Positions 1-8,661 of a stretch of DNA of 64,000 bases are shown in pieces. Within the stretch, counting starts at the first letter, position 1. Every line of letters begins with the position of its first letter. The stretch is taken from contig NADL03000601.1 of NCBI GenBank assembly GCA_002205965.3, forward strand, positions 169,266-233,265, given 5' to 3'. Made by a program: the position numbers and the translations under genes. The notes under the pieces were generated by a model, which ran no database searches, was not told the DNA's origin, and worked only from the letters and a program-made list of their open reading frames with translations. This DNA comes from Kappaphycus alvarezii. Lineage: Eukaryota > Rhodophyta > Florideophyceae > Gigartinales > Solieriaceae.

Positions 1-131
1 TGGGCATTATTTTTGACACTTTTCAATTTTATTTTTAATTGTCAAGTAAAGAACTGAGTACGTTGTGTACACCGATTGTTCCTGTGGTTATTTTGAGGAC
101 ATTGAGTTGTGCGTCGACCCTTTTGCCTGCT

Positions 132-893
132 TTAGCTGCAACTGAAGTCCTCATCGATAGGCGCCACCGGTCCGGCCCTATCCGTCTGCTTCTTCACGGA
201 CAGCGATAGCTCGGCGAACTGACCAGCAAGCTGATCGGCCATGTTTTCGAGCTTCTGTGTGTCCCTCTCGCGAACTTCCAGCCGCTGCAGAACATTCTTC
301 GGGGCGACAGGCGCTTCCGATCCTTGTCGGGTGGTTCTAAAAAATGCCTTCTGACCAATAAAAAAGTCTCCCGTCGCCTTTTTCAGTCAATCACAGTCTA
401 ATGAGGCCCATTACATCACGATCTTCGCCAGATCCGAATGTCCCGTGACGGCTTTTCGAAGAACCTGAACGACGCCGCATCATTGAAGCCCACCCTCCGG
501 TATAGGGCGCCAATCCTTGCTAATGAGTCGCTTAGGTCCTCTATCTCTAAATCGACGGCCACGGCCTCGTTAACTTCTTCCTTCAGGTTGATTTATTCGA
601 CATGAGAAACTTGCCTTTTACGACGTCATACTTCTGAGTCTTCTCGATAAGGGCTCCACCCTGCGCGAAATTTTCATAGTAACATTCAAATGACTTCCTC
701 TCCAGATGGCAAAGAATCTAGAGAGCCTTTTCAGCGTCGCTTTTGCCGCTCGACGCGACATTTTCGTACACAAAAAGGGAGCGCGAAACGTCGGACGACG
801 GGGATCCGTCAAAAGAGACAGGGGTGGATTGTTGTTGTTCATCATGCTCTACCTTGGATGCGGTACCATGAAATGCTTGTCCGTTTACTTCCT
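132..893 (-). pseudogene. broken gene of unknown function, coiled-coil C-terminus
   Basis: Three minus-strand reading frames follow one another in the order expected of one broken gene. The first runs from about 893 to 600 with an internal TAG. The second runs from about 592 to 416 (Glu/Asp-rich, ending in IRIWRRS). The third runs from 386 to 132 and includes FFIGQKAFFRTTRQG, then a heptad-like stretch (VLQRLEVRERDTQKLENMADQ) that suggests a short coiled coil. At least one frameshift near 430-470 and two or three in-frame stops interrupt it. I do not recognise the family. A retroelement gag or transposon accessory protein is possible because the neighbourhood is all mobile DNA. The plus-strand frame at 690-1142 lies antisense to this and looks like a shadow. 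Confidence 0.35.
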
Positions 894-1544
894 ACTCGGG
901 CAGAGCTTAACTTTCCCTTTCTTTTTACGTACTCTAATCATCCCCCTGCTTCCCTTTTGAATGCCGCCAAGATAGCTGCAGCATACAGTAGCGAGCTTTT
1001 CTGGGCCTCGGGACACCTTTCCCGCCAACAAAGTCATCAGAACGAGAACACACCGACACATTTACACGATCTGGTCTTCTCTGTCGAACGCTATCGCGCC
1101 CCGTACACTTGTGCACGTGGCCGACGTGGAGCACCCGGTTAACACTTTGCTAGCAACATGCTAGAGAATCTCCAGTCGTCGGCTCAACGGGTTTTCGTAC
1201 CCGTTGGCCCCGTAAAATCGATCCCACCCATACGTGGGGCCAAATTAGTCGCTGAACCAGCAAATTTCAACCGCCGTTGAACTGTACTCAAACATGCGGA
1301 TTTGGCATCAGTTCAACGGGGTTTGAAACTTTTCTGTTCCAAATGAGGTGCAAACGATGAACAAAGCGCGTGCCTCCGGGTTCACCAGGCTCACTTCTGC
1401 ACGAACCATCCCCTTGACGAACTTGAAACTGACAAACCAGGCCTACAAATCACGCGAACACAAAGCTTTGAATAAGTAAGATCTACGTCCTCCTTCAATC
1501 TACATGCGCCCCCCTTCACTATACCTAGCTATCCCTTTCCCGCA
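894..1544. other. no convincing gene
   Basis: I see no recognisable product. The part from about 1180 to 1340 has several short inverted pieces built on CAACGG/CCGTTG and GTTTGAAAC. These could belong to the left terminal region of the Harbinger-type element that starts nearby, but I could not match them to a right-hand inverted repeat. Confidence 0.3.
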
Positions 1545-1808
1545 GTGAACAATACGACTGCAGCCAAAGACATGCACGCATGCTTACTCGCGCCCATTTC
1601 CCGCGCTTGGCTAGCAGAAAGCCCGCCAAATCTGTTCAATCGCGAAGAGAAAAGTGCAAAAGCGCGGAAACCTTCAATTCAAACATCGCAGAAAAGTGCG
1701 GTAGCGAAACGTTCACACAAAGCCGAGGAAAACTCTGATTTCAAGGTCCGGACGACAAACATGGGAAGTGGAAAATCTTGGGCCTCCGAAGAAAATGTTT
1801 GGGCATGC
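1545..1808 (+). pseudogene. Harbinger ORF1 (SANT/Myb-like), N-terminal part, split by Ty3 insertion
   Basis: The frame starts at ATG 1545 with a basic, low-complexity N-terminus. It then reads GSGKSWASEENVWAC, the start of a SANT/Myb-like trihelix domain (Trp-x4-Glu-x2-x-Trp pattern) of the kind carried by the accessory DNA-binding protein of PIF/Harbinger transposons. The frame enters a Ty3/gypsy LTR at 1809. Joining 1808 to the sequence right of the element, counting the 5 bp target duplication once, continues the domain in frame with KVIFKASENAFNGIGQ. The protein would bind transposon ends or help import the transposase; this copy is disrupted. Confidence 0.65.
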
Positions 1809-2325
1809 TGTGGGGGTTTGGGCGCACAAGAGGTAATCGATGGTTGAACTGATGGCTAATGCTTCCGGTAAACAGACCGGAGCTTCAGACCAGATTTTAT
1901 ATAGAAAAAGTACTATACGACAACAATGGTAAACTGTAGGCAGACGATGCTAAATTCAAAGGTGTTGTAGAGGAACGGCCCTAAAGCAACGAAACTAAAA
2001 GGTTTTGAAGATTAATGTAGAGACTATCGGGGAGGTTGACAGCAGTAAAAATCATGGCAAAGTTCCATTGGTCCAATTGGCAAGAATACATAAAGTAATT
2101 GCTGATTGGTGAGGTGGGAGAAGTTTCGAGAACCACGCGAGATCGCAACAATGGCTTCATTTGATTGCCTCGGCACGGGGTGGTATGGGTCTTGTGTTTT
2201 ACGCTGATGTCTGGGTACAGTGCACAAGCTGCACTGATGTCCTGGTACAGTGTAAATCTCGGTAAAAGTTACTGGCGGGATACTTTCAGTGTACTTTAGG
2301 GGATTTTGGGGGCACAATCGTTACA
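1809..2325 (-). repeat. Ty3/gypsy 3' LTR
   Basis: 517 bp LTR lying downstream of the minus-strand pol. Its outer boundary is set by TG at 1809 and its inner boundary by CA at 2324-2325, where similarity to the other LTR stops. A TTTATATAG motif (about 1897) is shared by both copies. The minus-strand frame at 2024-2317 falls inside the LTR and is not treated as a gene. Confidence 0.93.
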
Positions 2326-2337
2326 TAAATCCCCACT
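2326..2337 (-). other. polypurine tract of the Ty3/gypsy element
   Basis: On the minus strand the sequence immediately upstream of the 3' LTR reads AGTGGGGATTTA, purine-rich and abutting the LTR, as expected for the plus-strand DNA primer. It directly follows the stop codon of the chromodomain frame. Confidence 0.6.
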
Positions 2338-3660
2338 ACGAAGAATAAGCGCCCCGATTCTTGTATCTGTATAGCAGGTCTTCGTAATGCTTGAGATCCT
2401 TCTCTGATAGCCATGAGTTCTCGTGGTCTGCATATCCTTTCCATTTAATGAGATATTTGGTTTTTCCGTGTTGTTTCTTGTGACTGAGAATGGTTTCGAC
2501 CTCTTATTCTTCTTGTCCATCTTGAACCTGTATCGGTGGTGGTGGCGGAGTTTCTCGATCAAACTTATCTTTAAAGTACGGCTTGAGGAGACTAGCATGG
2601 AAAACATTGTGAATTCCTCTATCGATCATTGGTTGGGAAAGAATTAAACGGTACGTAACTCCGTTTATATCCTCATATATTTCGAATGGCCCACAATACT
2701 TCGGGTTCAGTTTTCGAGATCCTGCACCATCTTCATGAGTGAGGTTTTTTGTGGACAACCAGACTTTGTCACCAACTTTATACAAAGAAGGTCTTCTACT
2801 TCTGTTGAAATACAAGGCAGTGGACTCATTTGATTTTTTAATTTGTTCTTGGGCTTTTTTCAGTTATTCTTGCATGTTTTTGACGAACTGTGCTGCAGCA
2901 GGGTTGTCTGCGGAGAGTACGTCCAAAGGGACAGTTTTAGGGTGGATTCTATAATTGAGGAAGAACGGAGAGATTGTTGTAGTGGCATTAATAGATGAGT
3001 TGTAAGCAACTTCGAAGTCTACCAAGTATTTGTCCCAATCCGACTTGTCGAAGCTAACAAAAGAACGAATCATTTCTTCGATCTTTCTGTTCATAATCTC
3101 AGATTTTCCATCTGTTTGTGGGTGAAACGCTGAAGAAGGGGATATCTTGGTGCCTAGAAGGTGGAACAGACTCTTCCAAAACCTGCTCATAAAAATAGAG
3201 TCCCTATCACAAATGATATTCGTCTTAATTACGTGGTTTCTGTAGACATAATCCTTGAACAGCCTGGAAGTTGAAGGAGCATCTATTTTAGGCTTGTTTG
3301 GTATAATGCTGATCATCTTTGATAATCTGTCAACGACAGTTAAGATGCCATTGTTTCCTTTAGTTGACCTTGGAAGGGGTGTAATAAATTCCATCGTTAT
3401 GTGATTCCATTTGGTTTTCGGTGGATCAAGAGGTTGTAAAAGACCTGCGGATTTCTGATTAGATGGTTTGTCCCTTTGGAAGTGACAAGAACGAACGTCC
3501 CGAAGGAAATCAGCACGTACTTTTTCCAGTAAAACTTCGGTGATATTCTATTGATTTTTTTGGATATTCCCAAGTGTCTAGTATTTGGAGTCGAGTGGTA
3601 GTCATGCGACAACTTGACTTTAAACGTTCCTTCCGGTATGCATATTTTTCTGTGTCTTAA
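2336..3660 (-). pseudogene. Ty3/gypsy integrase with C-terminal chromodomain
   Basis: The N-terminal zinc-binding region is recognisable (HDYHSTPNTRHLG for the HH pair near 3610), but the CC pair is damaged (RSCHFQRDK). The catalytic core (2864-3394) keeps the second Asp (ICDRDS) and the Glu (TDGKSEIMNR). The first catalytic Asp is Glu (MEFITPLP). The C-terminal region (2504-2815) has the GPFEIYEDINGVTYRL and VFHASLLKPY motifs typical of chromoviral integrases. After an in-frame TAA at 2504-2506, a chromodomain follows to 2336, with KYLIKWKGY and the aromatic-cage context SWLSEKDLKHYEDL. The chromodomain would tether integration to modified histones. Stops and frameshifts make the gene non-functional. 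Confidence 0.88.
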
Positions 3661-3732
3661 CTAAAGCGATCCCTTTCTTTCGAAAGATGCTTTCGGATCT
3701 TTGTATTCGTCTTTGAAGCTTTCATCTAGGTG

Positions 3733-5343
3733 TTAGTCTTTTCCAAGATCTTCGAGATCGGATGATTCAAAAAACGTAATAGAAATATTGTTTGATTCTG
3801 AAGATTTCTTCATTATTACTTCTTGGAGTAGCTCTTTGTTTCGATGGTAGGGTGAGGGTACATTCTGCGGTTGTATTGAGAGGTAATCGGCAACTATATT
3901 TGATTTCCCGGAGATGTGTATAATCTTGAAATCAAAGTCAACTAATCTTTCCAACCATCTAACCTGTCTCTGTGACAGATTATCTTGTGTATCGAGGTAT
4001 CTCAAGGGTAGTAGTCAGAATGAACAGTGAAAAAGTTCCCATACAAGTCTGCTCTCAACCACTTTAGGCAATCGACAATGGCCAATAGCTCTCTTTCGTG
4101 GGCTGCATAATTCTCTTCGGCATCATTTAAAGTTCTGGATGCGAAAGAAACTGGTCTTTTGTCTTTCGCGGTTCCTTGTTTCAATACAGCACCAATTTCG
4201 TATTGGGAAGCATCAGTAGTAACATAGATCGGTAGACTTGAATCGAAATTTCGAAGTACTGGGGCGTTGCACAGTATTTTCTTCAGGGTTTGAAATGATT
4301 TTTCTTAAGTTTCTGTCCAATGAAAACAAACGTTCTTTGTCAACTCGGAAAGTGGTTTCGAAATTAAGGAACAACGTTAATGAACCATCTATAATATTTT
4401 ATAAACCCTAAGAGTGACTGAAGATGTTGTTTGTTCCAAGGCTTCGTCCATTCCATAACGGCTTTAATCTTGTTGGGATCCACAGAAATTACTTCCTGGC
4501 ATATGATGTGCCCAAGATACTCTATTTCTTTAACAACAAAGACACACTTTGACAATTTCGCGAATAACTTTTCCCTTCTAAGGATCTCCAATACTTCAGC
4601 GATTTGTTTCAAATTTTCTTCCCACGTCTTACTAAATATAACAATTTCATCCATACGATAACAAAAACATCAAGTACATCTTTAAAAATGTCGTTCGTAC
4701 GGCCTATGAAAGTTGCTGGGGCATTTGTCAATCCAAATGGCAATACCAGAAATTCGAAATGTCCATATCGAGTTCTTAATGCCGTGAGTGGTATTGAAGA
4801 CTCATCCAGTCTGATCTGATGATAGCCTGACCTCAAGTCTATTTTGGAGAAGTACTTTGATCCTTTGAGCTGATCAAATATATCGTCTATGCGTGTCAGT
4901 GGATAACTGTTCTTTAAAGTAAGCCGATTGAGTGCTCTGTAATCCACACACATCCGCAATGAGCAGTCCTTCTTCGTCACGAAGAGAATTGGGACTCCCC
5001 ACGGGCTCTTGCTTGGTCTAATGAAATCACTCTCCAGCAACTCATCTAGCTGCTTGCGAAGTTCCCCTATTTATTTTTCCGAAAGACGGTAGAGACCCTT
5101 TTTCTGGGGTTTTGCTTCTTTTTCTAATTCAATCTTGAAATCATACTTCCTCTTCGGGGGGAGGCCTTTTGGAAGTATGTTTGGGAACAAATCTTCATTC
5201 TTGGTAAGTATGTCTTGAATTTCTCCGTAATAGGTTTCCTTAGAATAGGATTTTGAACTTGGGGGTCTCACAAGTACTGCATATGTCCCATAATTTTTTT
5301 CTAAATCAGTGAGTATTGAATTTGCGGAGACGAAAGAATTCAA
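3733..5343 (-). pseudogene. Ty3/gypsy reverse transcriptase and RNase H
   Basis: The frame at 5071-5343 gives the RT N-terminal lead-in (LPPKRKYDFKIELE, YRLSEK), which ends in a TAA. RT palm and fingers follow (4609-5040: [55 protein letters not shown]). At the catalytic YxDD box one nucleotide is lost and the second Asp is Glu (MDEIVIFSK, about 4650). The thumb/connection continues at 4364-4654 (EYLGHIICQ). RNase H covers 3733-4184 (PVSFASRTLNDAEENYAAHERELLAI as two blocks, then SQRQVRWLERL, GKSNIVADYLS). The gene copies the element RNA into DNA. It is broken by at least three frameshifts or stops and cannot be active. Confidence 0.93.
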
Positions 5344-5889
5344 TAGCCTTTCATTGGCAGCAATAAAGTAATTTTCATCCTTATAATTTGTTGAAACTTG
5401 ATTTTCGGCGGTTTCGATAATCGCTTTATGGGATCCACACTAGTCTTTCCCAAGTATTGCATCATACCTCTTCAGGGGGCTTATGGTGGAGTACAGTGGT
5501 TCGGTGTATTTCTTTATCTGTACGATCACAGGATGCGGTGTTTCCATTAATTTTTGATCAACACCATTCGCCATTTCGGCAAGTTCTTCTGATTCTTCTG
5601 TTTAAATCTTATGGTGATCGCAAAATGATTTGCTGAGGAAATTAACCTCACCGCAGGGGTCGATGAGGATTTTCGCTGGTCCGTTGGAAATAACTACTTT
5701 AACAATAAGAAGTCCGCGGTGGTGGCGTTGGAAGGTTGGGGACGGTGTGGTCCTAACTAGTTGTTTAGATCTTACTGTTGAAACAATGAGATTTCTTTGA
5801 TCTAGAACTGAATGAGGACCGTCGATCAGTTCTTCCGGACTTTTGGGCAGTTCTTTGCTATATGTCCTTTCTGTCTGCATCTTAGGCAT
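5344..5889 (-). pseudogene. Ty3/gypsy aspartic protease with altered active site
   Basis: The region downstream of the gag zinc knuckle reads AKILIDPCGEVNFLSKSFCDHHK, where retropepsins of this family have Asp-Ser/Thr-Gly followed by a similar hydrophobic stretch. Here the triad is Asp-Pro-Cys-Gly. The second conserved block is present as YDAILGKD followed by TAG where Trp is usual, about 120 nt further on. The active-site change could be decay or a subfamily trait; with the other lesions, decay is more likely. The product would process the gag-pol polyprotein. Confidence 0.7.
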
Positions 5890-6941
5890 AGTCCTTCATG
5901 CATGCATCTGTCGCGCTCTTCCTTATCAAGCTTCTGTAGATTCACATTTGATGGCTCAACACCAGACTTTACATCCACCTTTCCAATTTCCATTGGTACA
6001 GGGCCATTATTTCCGGCATATAAACTTCCATTCAGCAATTTTCCGCCAGATTTGGTATTTCTTAGGGGTTTTGAACGCCTGTACGCAACATCCACTCTTT
6101 CTGCATCCCCCAAAAGATCGGAAAGCTTGGTGTATTATTTCGTGCATAAGGTTTTCCAAATGTATGGTTTCAGGCCGCGTTAATATCTATCTATTTGATC
6201 ATTTACTCCAATGTCTTGGATTTCCAATAAGATTTTGTTAAAATCATCATTAAATGTTGGAAAGTCCTTGACTTGTTTCCAGCAAGCCAGTTTGTCTCGG
6301 GCGGTTTTTTCTTTGTTCATCTTCATAAAACGATTGAGGAGAGCAGCCTTGAATTTCTTCCATGTTTGAATTTCCTTCCCCTCCGCACTCTTTGAATAGA
6401 CCATCCACCATTCATGAGCATTTCCCGAGAGATAGCTCAGAGCAATGTTCATAGTAGCTTGCCCATCTGCTTCACCCAGGTAATTCGCCATCTGCACGCA
6501 CCAGCTTCCGACGGACCCTTTCCCTCCGAAAGATCCCGGTTTGTTCTTCTCAGGGGCGTCCTTGTTTTCATTTTGACTACTAGAGGTACCAGTATTGATC
6601 CTGACGAGAGATAGTTCATTCGCCTTTCCTTGGTTCATTTTCGCTTTGCCCAGATTCCATCATTTTTCTTCTCTATCTCTAGCACTGCTTACTTGGTGAA
6701 TACAATGAATTCAATAATTTCGACAATGATTCAACATTTATTCAAACTTCTCTTCGAAGCCGCGAGGCACTTCCAGGACCGAAGACTTTGGGCTTGAGAT
6801 GGATAGTTCATTCTCGAGGTCTCCTACCTTTTGAGTAGCATTATTGAGCTTATTCTGCTGCGCTGAGATCTGATTATGGGCCTCTGTCAGCTGACTTTGA
6901 AGTTCACTTACAGCTTGAGCGAGAGCCTCTACTTTTTCCAT
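5826..6941 (-). pseudogene. Ty3/gypsy gag (coiled coil, capsid, zinc knuckle)
   Basis: Three consecutive frames make up a gag. At 6738-6941 there is a 67-residue coiled coil starting MEKVEALAQAVSELQSQL. At 6180-6638 there is a capsid-like helical region with the retrotransposon-gag signature (AHEWWMVYSKSAEG, WKKFKAALLNRF). At 5826-6113 the nucleocapsid region contains a CX2CX4HX4C zinc knuckle (CLRCRQKGHIAKNC, about 5847-5888). The junctions need frameshifts, and stops lie between 6638 and 6738. Gag forms the particle and packages the RNA. Confidence 0.85.
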
Positions 6942-7385
6942 GGCCTTTTCCTATTGGTTGATGGAGTCACACATGGGGGGTTGGTTTTTTTCCTTTAAAT
7001 TAAATTTTTCCAATTTGCTCAGCAAGAATCGGTCTGCACTGTGACCGAGTTGGCAAGACCAGCAAAACACCAGTGGGAGGTCTCGAATTCGAATCCCAGT
7101 CGATAACCTGGGAAAGTTGATTTTCTCTGACGTAAGGGTTTGACGTCAGTCACGTCGGGTGTGCTATAGTAGCCCTCCTTCCGATGCTTTACCAAACGGT
7201 TATTTTCCTGTCTAGAGCCTGGCGGCGATACGGACTTACAACCCCTACTGCAAGGAACTGGGGAAAACGAGTTTGTAAAGTAGCCACAGCGGGAGGGTGA
7301 ACACAGCACAAACGAAGTCGGTTGAGAAAGCAACTTTTGGGGGTTTTTTCCTGTTTGACAAGGATAAATGTATTCAAATACAAGC
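6942..7385 (-). other. leader between zinc-finger frame and gag
   Basis: This untranslated part of the Ty3/gypsy leader holds a plus-strand tRNA-like pair of boxes at 7042-7100 (described separately). The 140-residue minus-strand frame here (7019-7441) has no recognisable domain and overlaps the zinc-finger frame, so I do not call it a gene. Confidence 0.35.
7042..7100 (+). other. RNA polymerase III-like A and B boxes (tRNA-like relic)
   Basis: TGACCGAGTTGG (7042-7053) resembles a tRNA A box, and GAATTCGAATCCC (about 7084-7096) resembles a B box with the usual spacing of some 30 nt. The expected D and anticodon stems do not pair, so this is not a functional tRNA. It may be the head of a tRNA-derived SINE or a chance match. 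Confidence 0.3.
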
Positions 7386-8015
7386 TTACTCAGACTTACG
7401 AGCAGTCTCGCGGTGACTACGGCCAAGATGGTGGCGCTCAAGGTCTGCCTTGCTCGGAACTTCTATCTTGCAAATATTGCAGGTGTGCCTTGTCTTGTCA
7501 GCGCGGTGCTGATGCTTGCGGGAACGAAGATGCTCGAAGTACTGCACACGACCTGTGCAGGAGACTTGACAGTGACGGCAGTGGAAGGGAGACGACCGAG
7601 GGATCTTGGTCATTCGAGGCCTCCTGGCAAGCTTTCGGATACGTTGGTTGGCTGTCCTCTGGATAACGATAGAGGCGGCGTCAGGAAGAACAGGTAGGCC
7701 CTTCTTGGAAATCGTAAGCCTAGTAGTCGGTTTGGCCTTCCTTGACTTGACGGGCCTTGAGCGGGGGATCTCGGGAAGCGCTGGTATCAGTAGAAGGGCC
7801 GATAGAAGTACGAAAGTGGGAGGCGGCAGGGTTCTCGGTTCCTCGATTTCAATCCCCGTCGGTGTCCTTGGTTCTTGACCGTAGCAAAACTTACTTACTT
7901 CTCGACGATTTTCCTCGAAAAATCCCTGTAAGTCCTTCTCATTGTACTCGTCAGGCGACGAGGGGCGGTCCCTGGAAGTCTTTTTATTTTCGGCACTGGG
8001 CGTTATCCGGAAGGA
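7386..8015 (-). CDS. extra zinc-finger reading frame in the Ty3/gypsy leader (no clear start)
   Basis: A stop-free frame of 209 codons lies on the same strand as gag and about 0.45 kb upstream of it, between the primer-binding site and gag. The only clear in-frame Met is at 7613, giving 75 residues. The frame upstream of that Met is open to a TGA at 8016-8018. The C-terminal half has two zinc fingers, FHCRHCQVSC...HLRSRKH and HTCNICKIEV...HHLGRSH, both CX2CX12HX5H, the spacing of U1/matrin-type C2H2 fingers. The N-terminal part is acidic then basic/proline-rich (VLPDAASIVIQRTANQRIRK). Ty3/gypsy elements do not normally carry this. It may be an accessory ORF or captured host sequence; expression is unknown. 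An ATG at 8018-8020 lies in another frame. Confidence 0.5.
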   Translation of the reverse strand, partial: SFRITPSAENKKTSRDRPSSPDEYNEKDLQGFFEENRREVSKFCYGQEPRTPTGIEIEEPRTLPPPTFVLLSALLLIPALPEIPRSRPVKSRKAKPTTRLTISKKGLPVLPDAASIVIQRTANQRIRKLARRPRMTKIPRSSPFHCRHCQVSCTGRVQYFEHLRSRKHQHRADKTRHTCNICKIEVPSKADLERHHLGRSHRETARKSE

Positions 8016-8130
8016 TCATGGTAAAAAACAAAATGTTATTCTCCGCTTGCAATCGGGCAGAAAGGCAAATCTAATAGAGATTTTAACTTACTGTCGGATT
8101 GGAACAACTTGCGGTACTGACAAACTTTTT

Positions 8131-8143
8131 GGCGATGCTACCA
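8131..8143 (-). promoter_or_regulatory. primer-binding site (initiator tRNA-Met type)
   Basis: Two bases inside the 5' LTR the minus strand reads TGGTAGCATCGCC. It begins with TGG, the complement of a tRNA CCA end, and its TGGTAGC start matches known initiator tRNA-Met primer-binding sites of Ty3-type elements. The exact tRNA cannot be fixed without the host tRNA set. Confidence 0.6.
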
Positions 8144-8145
8144 GA

Positions 8146-8661
8146 TGTGGGGGTTGGGCGCACAAGAGGTAATCGATGGTTGAACTAATGATTGATGCTT
8201 CCGGTAAACAGGCCGGAGCTTCAGACCAGGGTTTATATAGAAAAAGTACTATACGACAACAATGGTAAATTGTAGGCAGACGATGCCAAATTCAAAGGTG
8301 TTGTAGAGGAACGGCCCTAAAGCAACGAAACTAAAAGGTTTTGAAGATTCATGTAGAGACTATCGGGGAGGTTGACAGCAGTAAAAATCATTGCAAAGTT
8401 TCATTGGTCCAATTGGCAAGAAGACATAAAGTAATTGCTGATTGGTGAGGTGGAAGAAGTTTCGAGAACCACGCGGGATCGCAACAATGGCTTCATTTGA
8501 TTGGCTCGGCACGGGGTGGTATGGGTCTTGTGTTTTACACCAGTGTCTGGGTACAGTGCACAAGTTGCACTGATGTCCTGGTACAGTGTAAATCTCGGTA
8601 ACGGTTACTGGCGGGATACTGTCAGTGTACTTTAGGGGATTTGGGGGGCGCAATCGTTACA
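8146..8661 (-). repeat. Ty3/gypsy 5' LTR
   Basis: 516 bp LTR nearly identical to 1809-2325, with scattered substitutions and single-base indels. Boundaries TG (8146) and CA (8660-8661) are fixed by loss of similarity on both sides. The number of differences (a few percent by eye) points to an insertion that is old but not ancient. Confidence 0.93.

Larger units (their letters stand above)
1809..8661 (-). mobile_element. Ty3/gypsy (Metaviridae-type) chromovirus, full length, decayed
   Basis: Two near-identical direct repeats of about 516 bp (1809-2325 and 8146-8661), each starting TGTGGGGG and ending TTACA on the plus strand, bound 5.8 kb of internal DNA. On the minus strand the internal region reads, in order: primer-binding site, a zinc-finger reading frame, gag with a zinc knuckle, protease, reverse transcriptase, RNase H, integrase, chromodomain and polypurine tract. 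Protease-RT-RNase H-integrase is the Ty3/gypsy order, and the terminal chromodomain makes it a chromovirus. Flanks carry CATGC (1804-1808) and CAAGC (8662-8666), a 5 bp target-site duplication with one mismatch. Frameshifts and stops occur in every domain, so it is not autonomous. Confidence 0.95.

Noticed and set aside
690-1142. 150-codon plus-strand open frame
   Set aside because: Antisense to the coherent broken gene on the minus strand, Arg/His-rich, no domain.
2024-2607. Open frames within and beside the Ty3/gypsy LTR, also 8360-8653
   Set aside because: They lie in LTR sequence or overlap the chromodomain in the wrong frame and have no domain.
7020-7110. A functional tRNA gene
   Set aside because: A and B boxes are present but the acceptor, D and anticodon stems do not pair.
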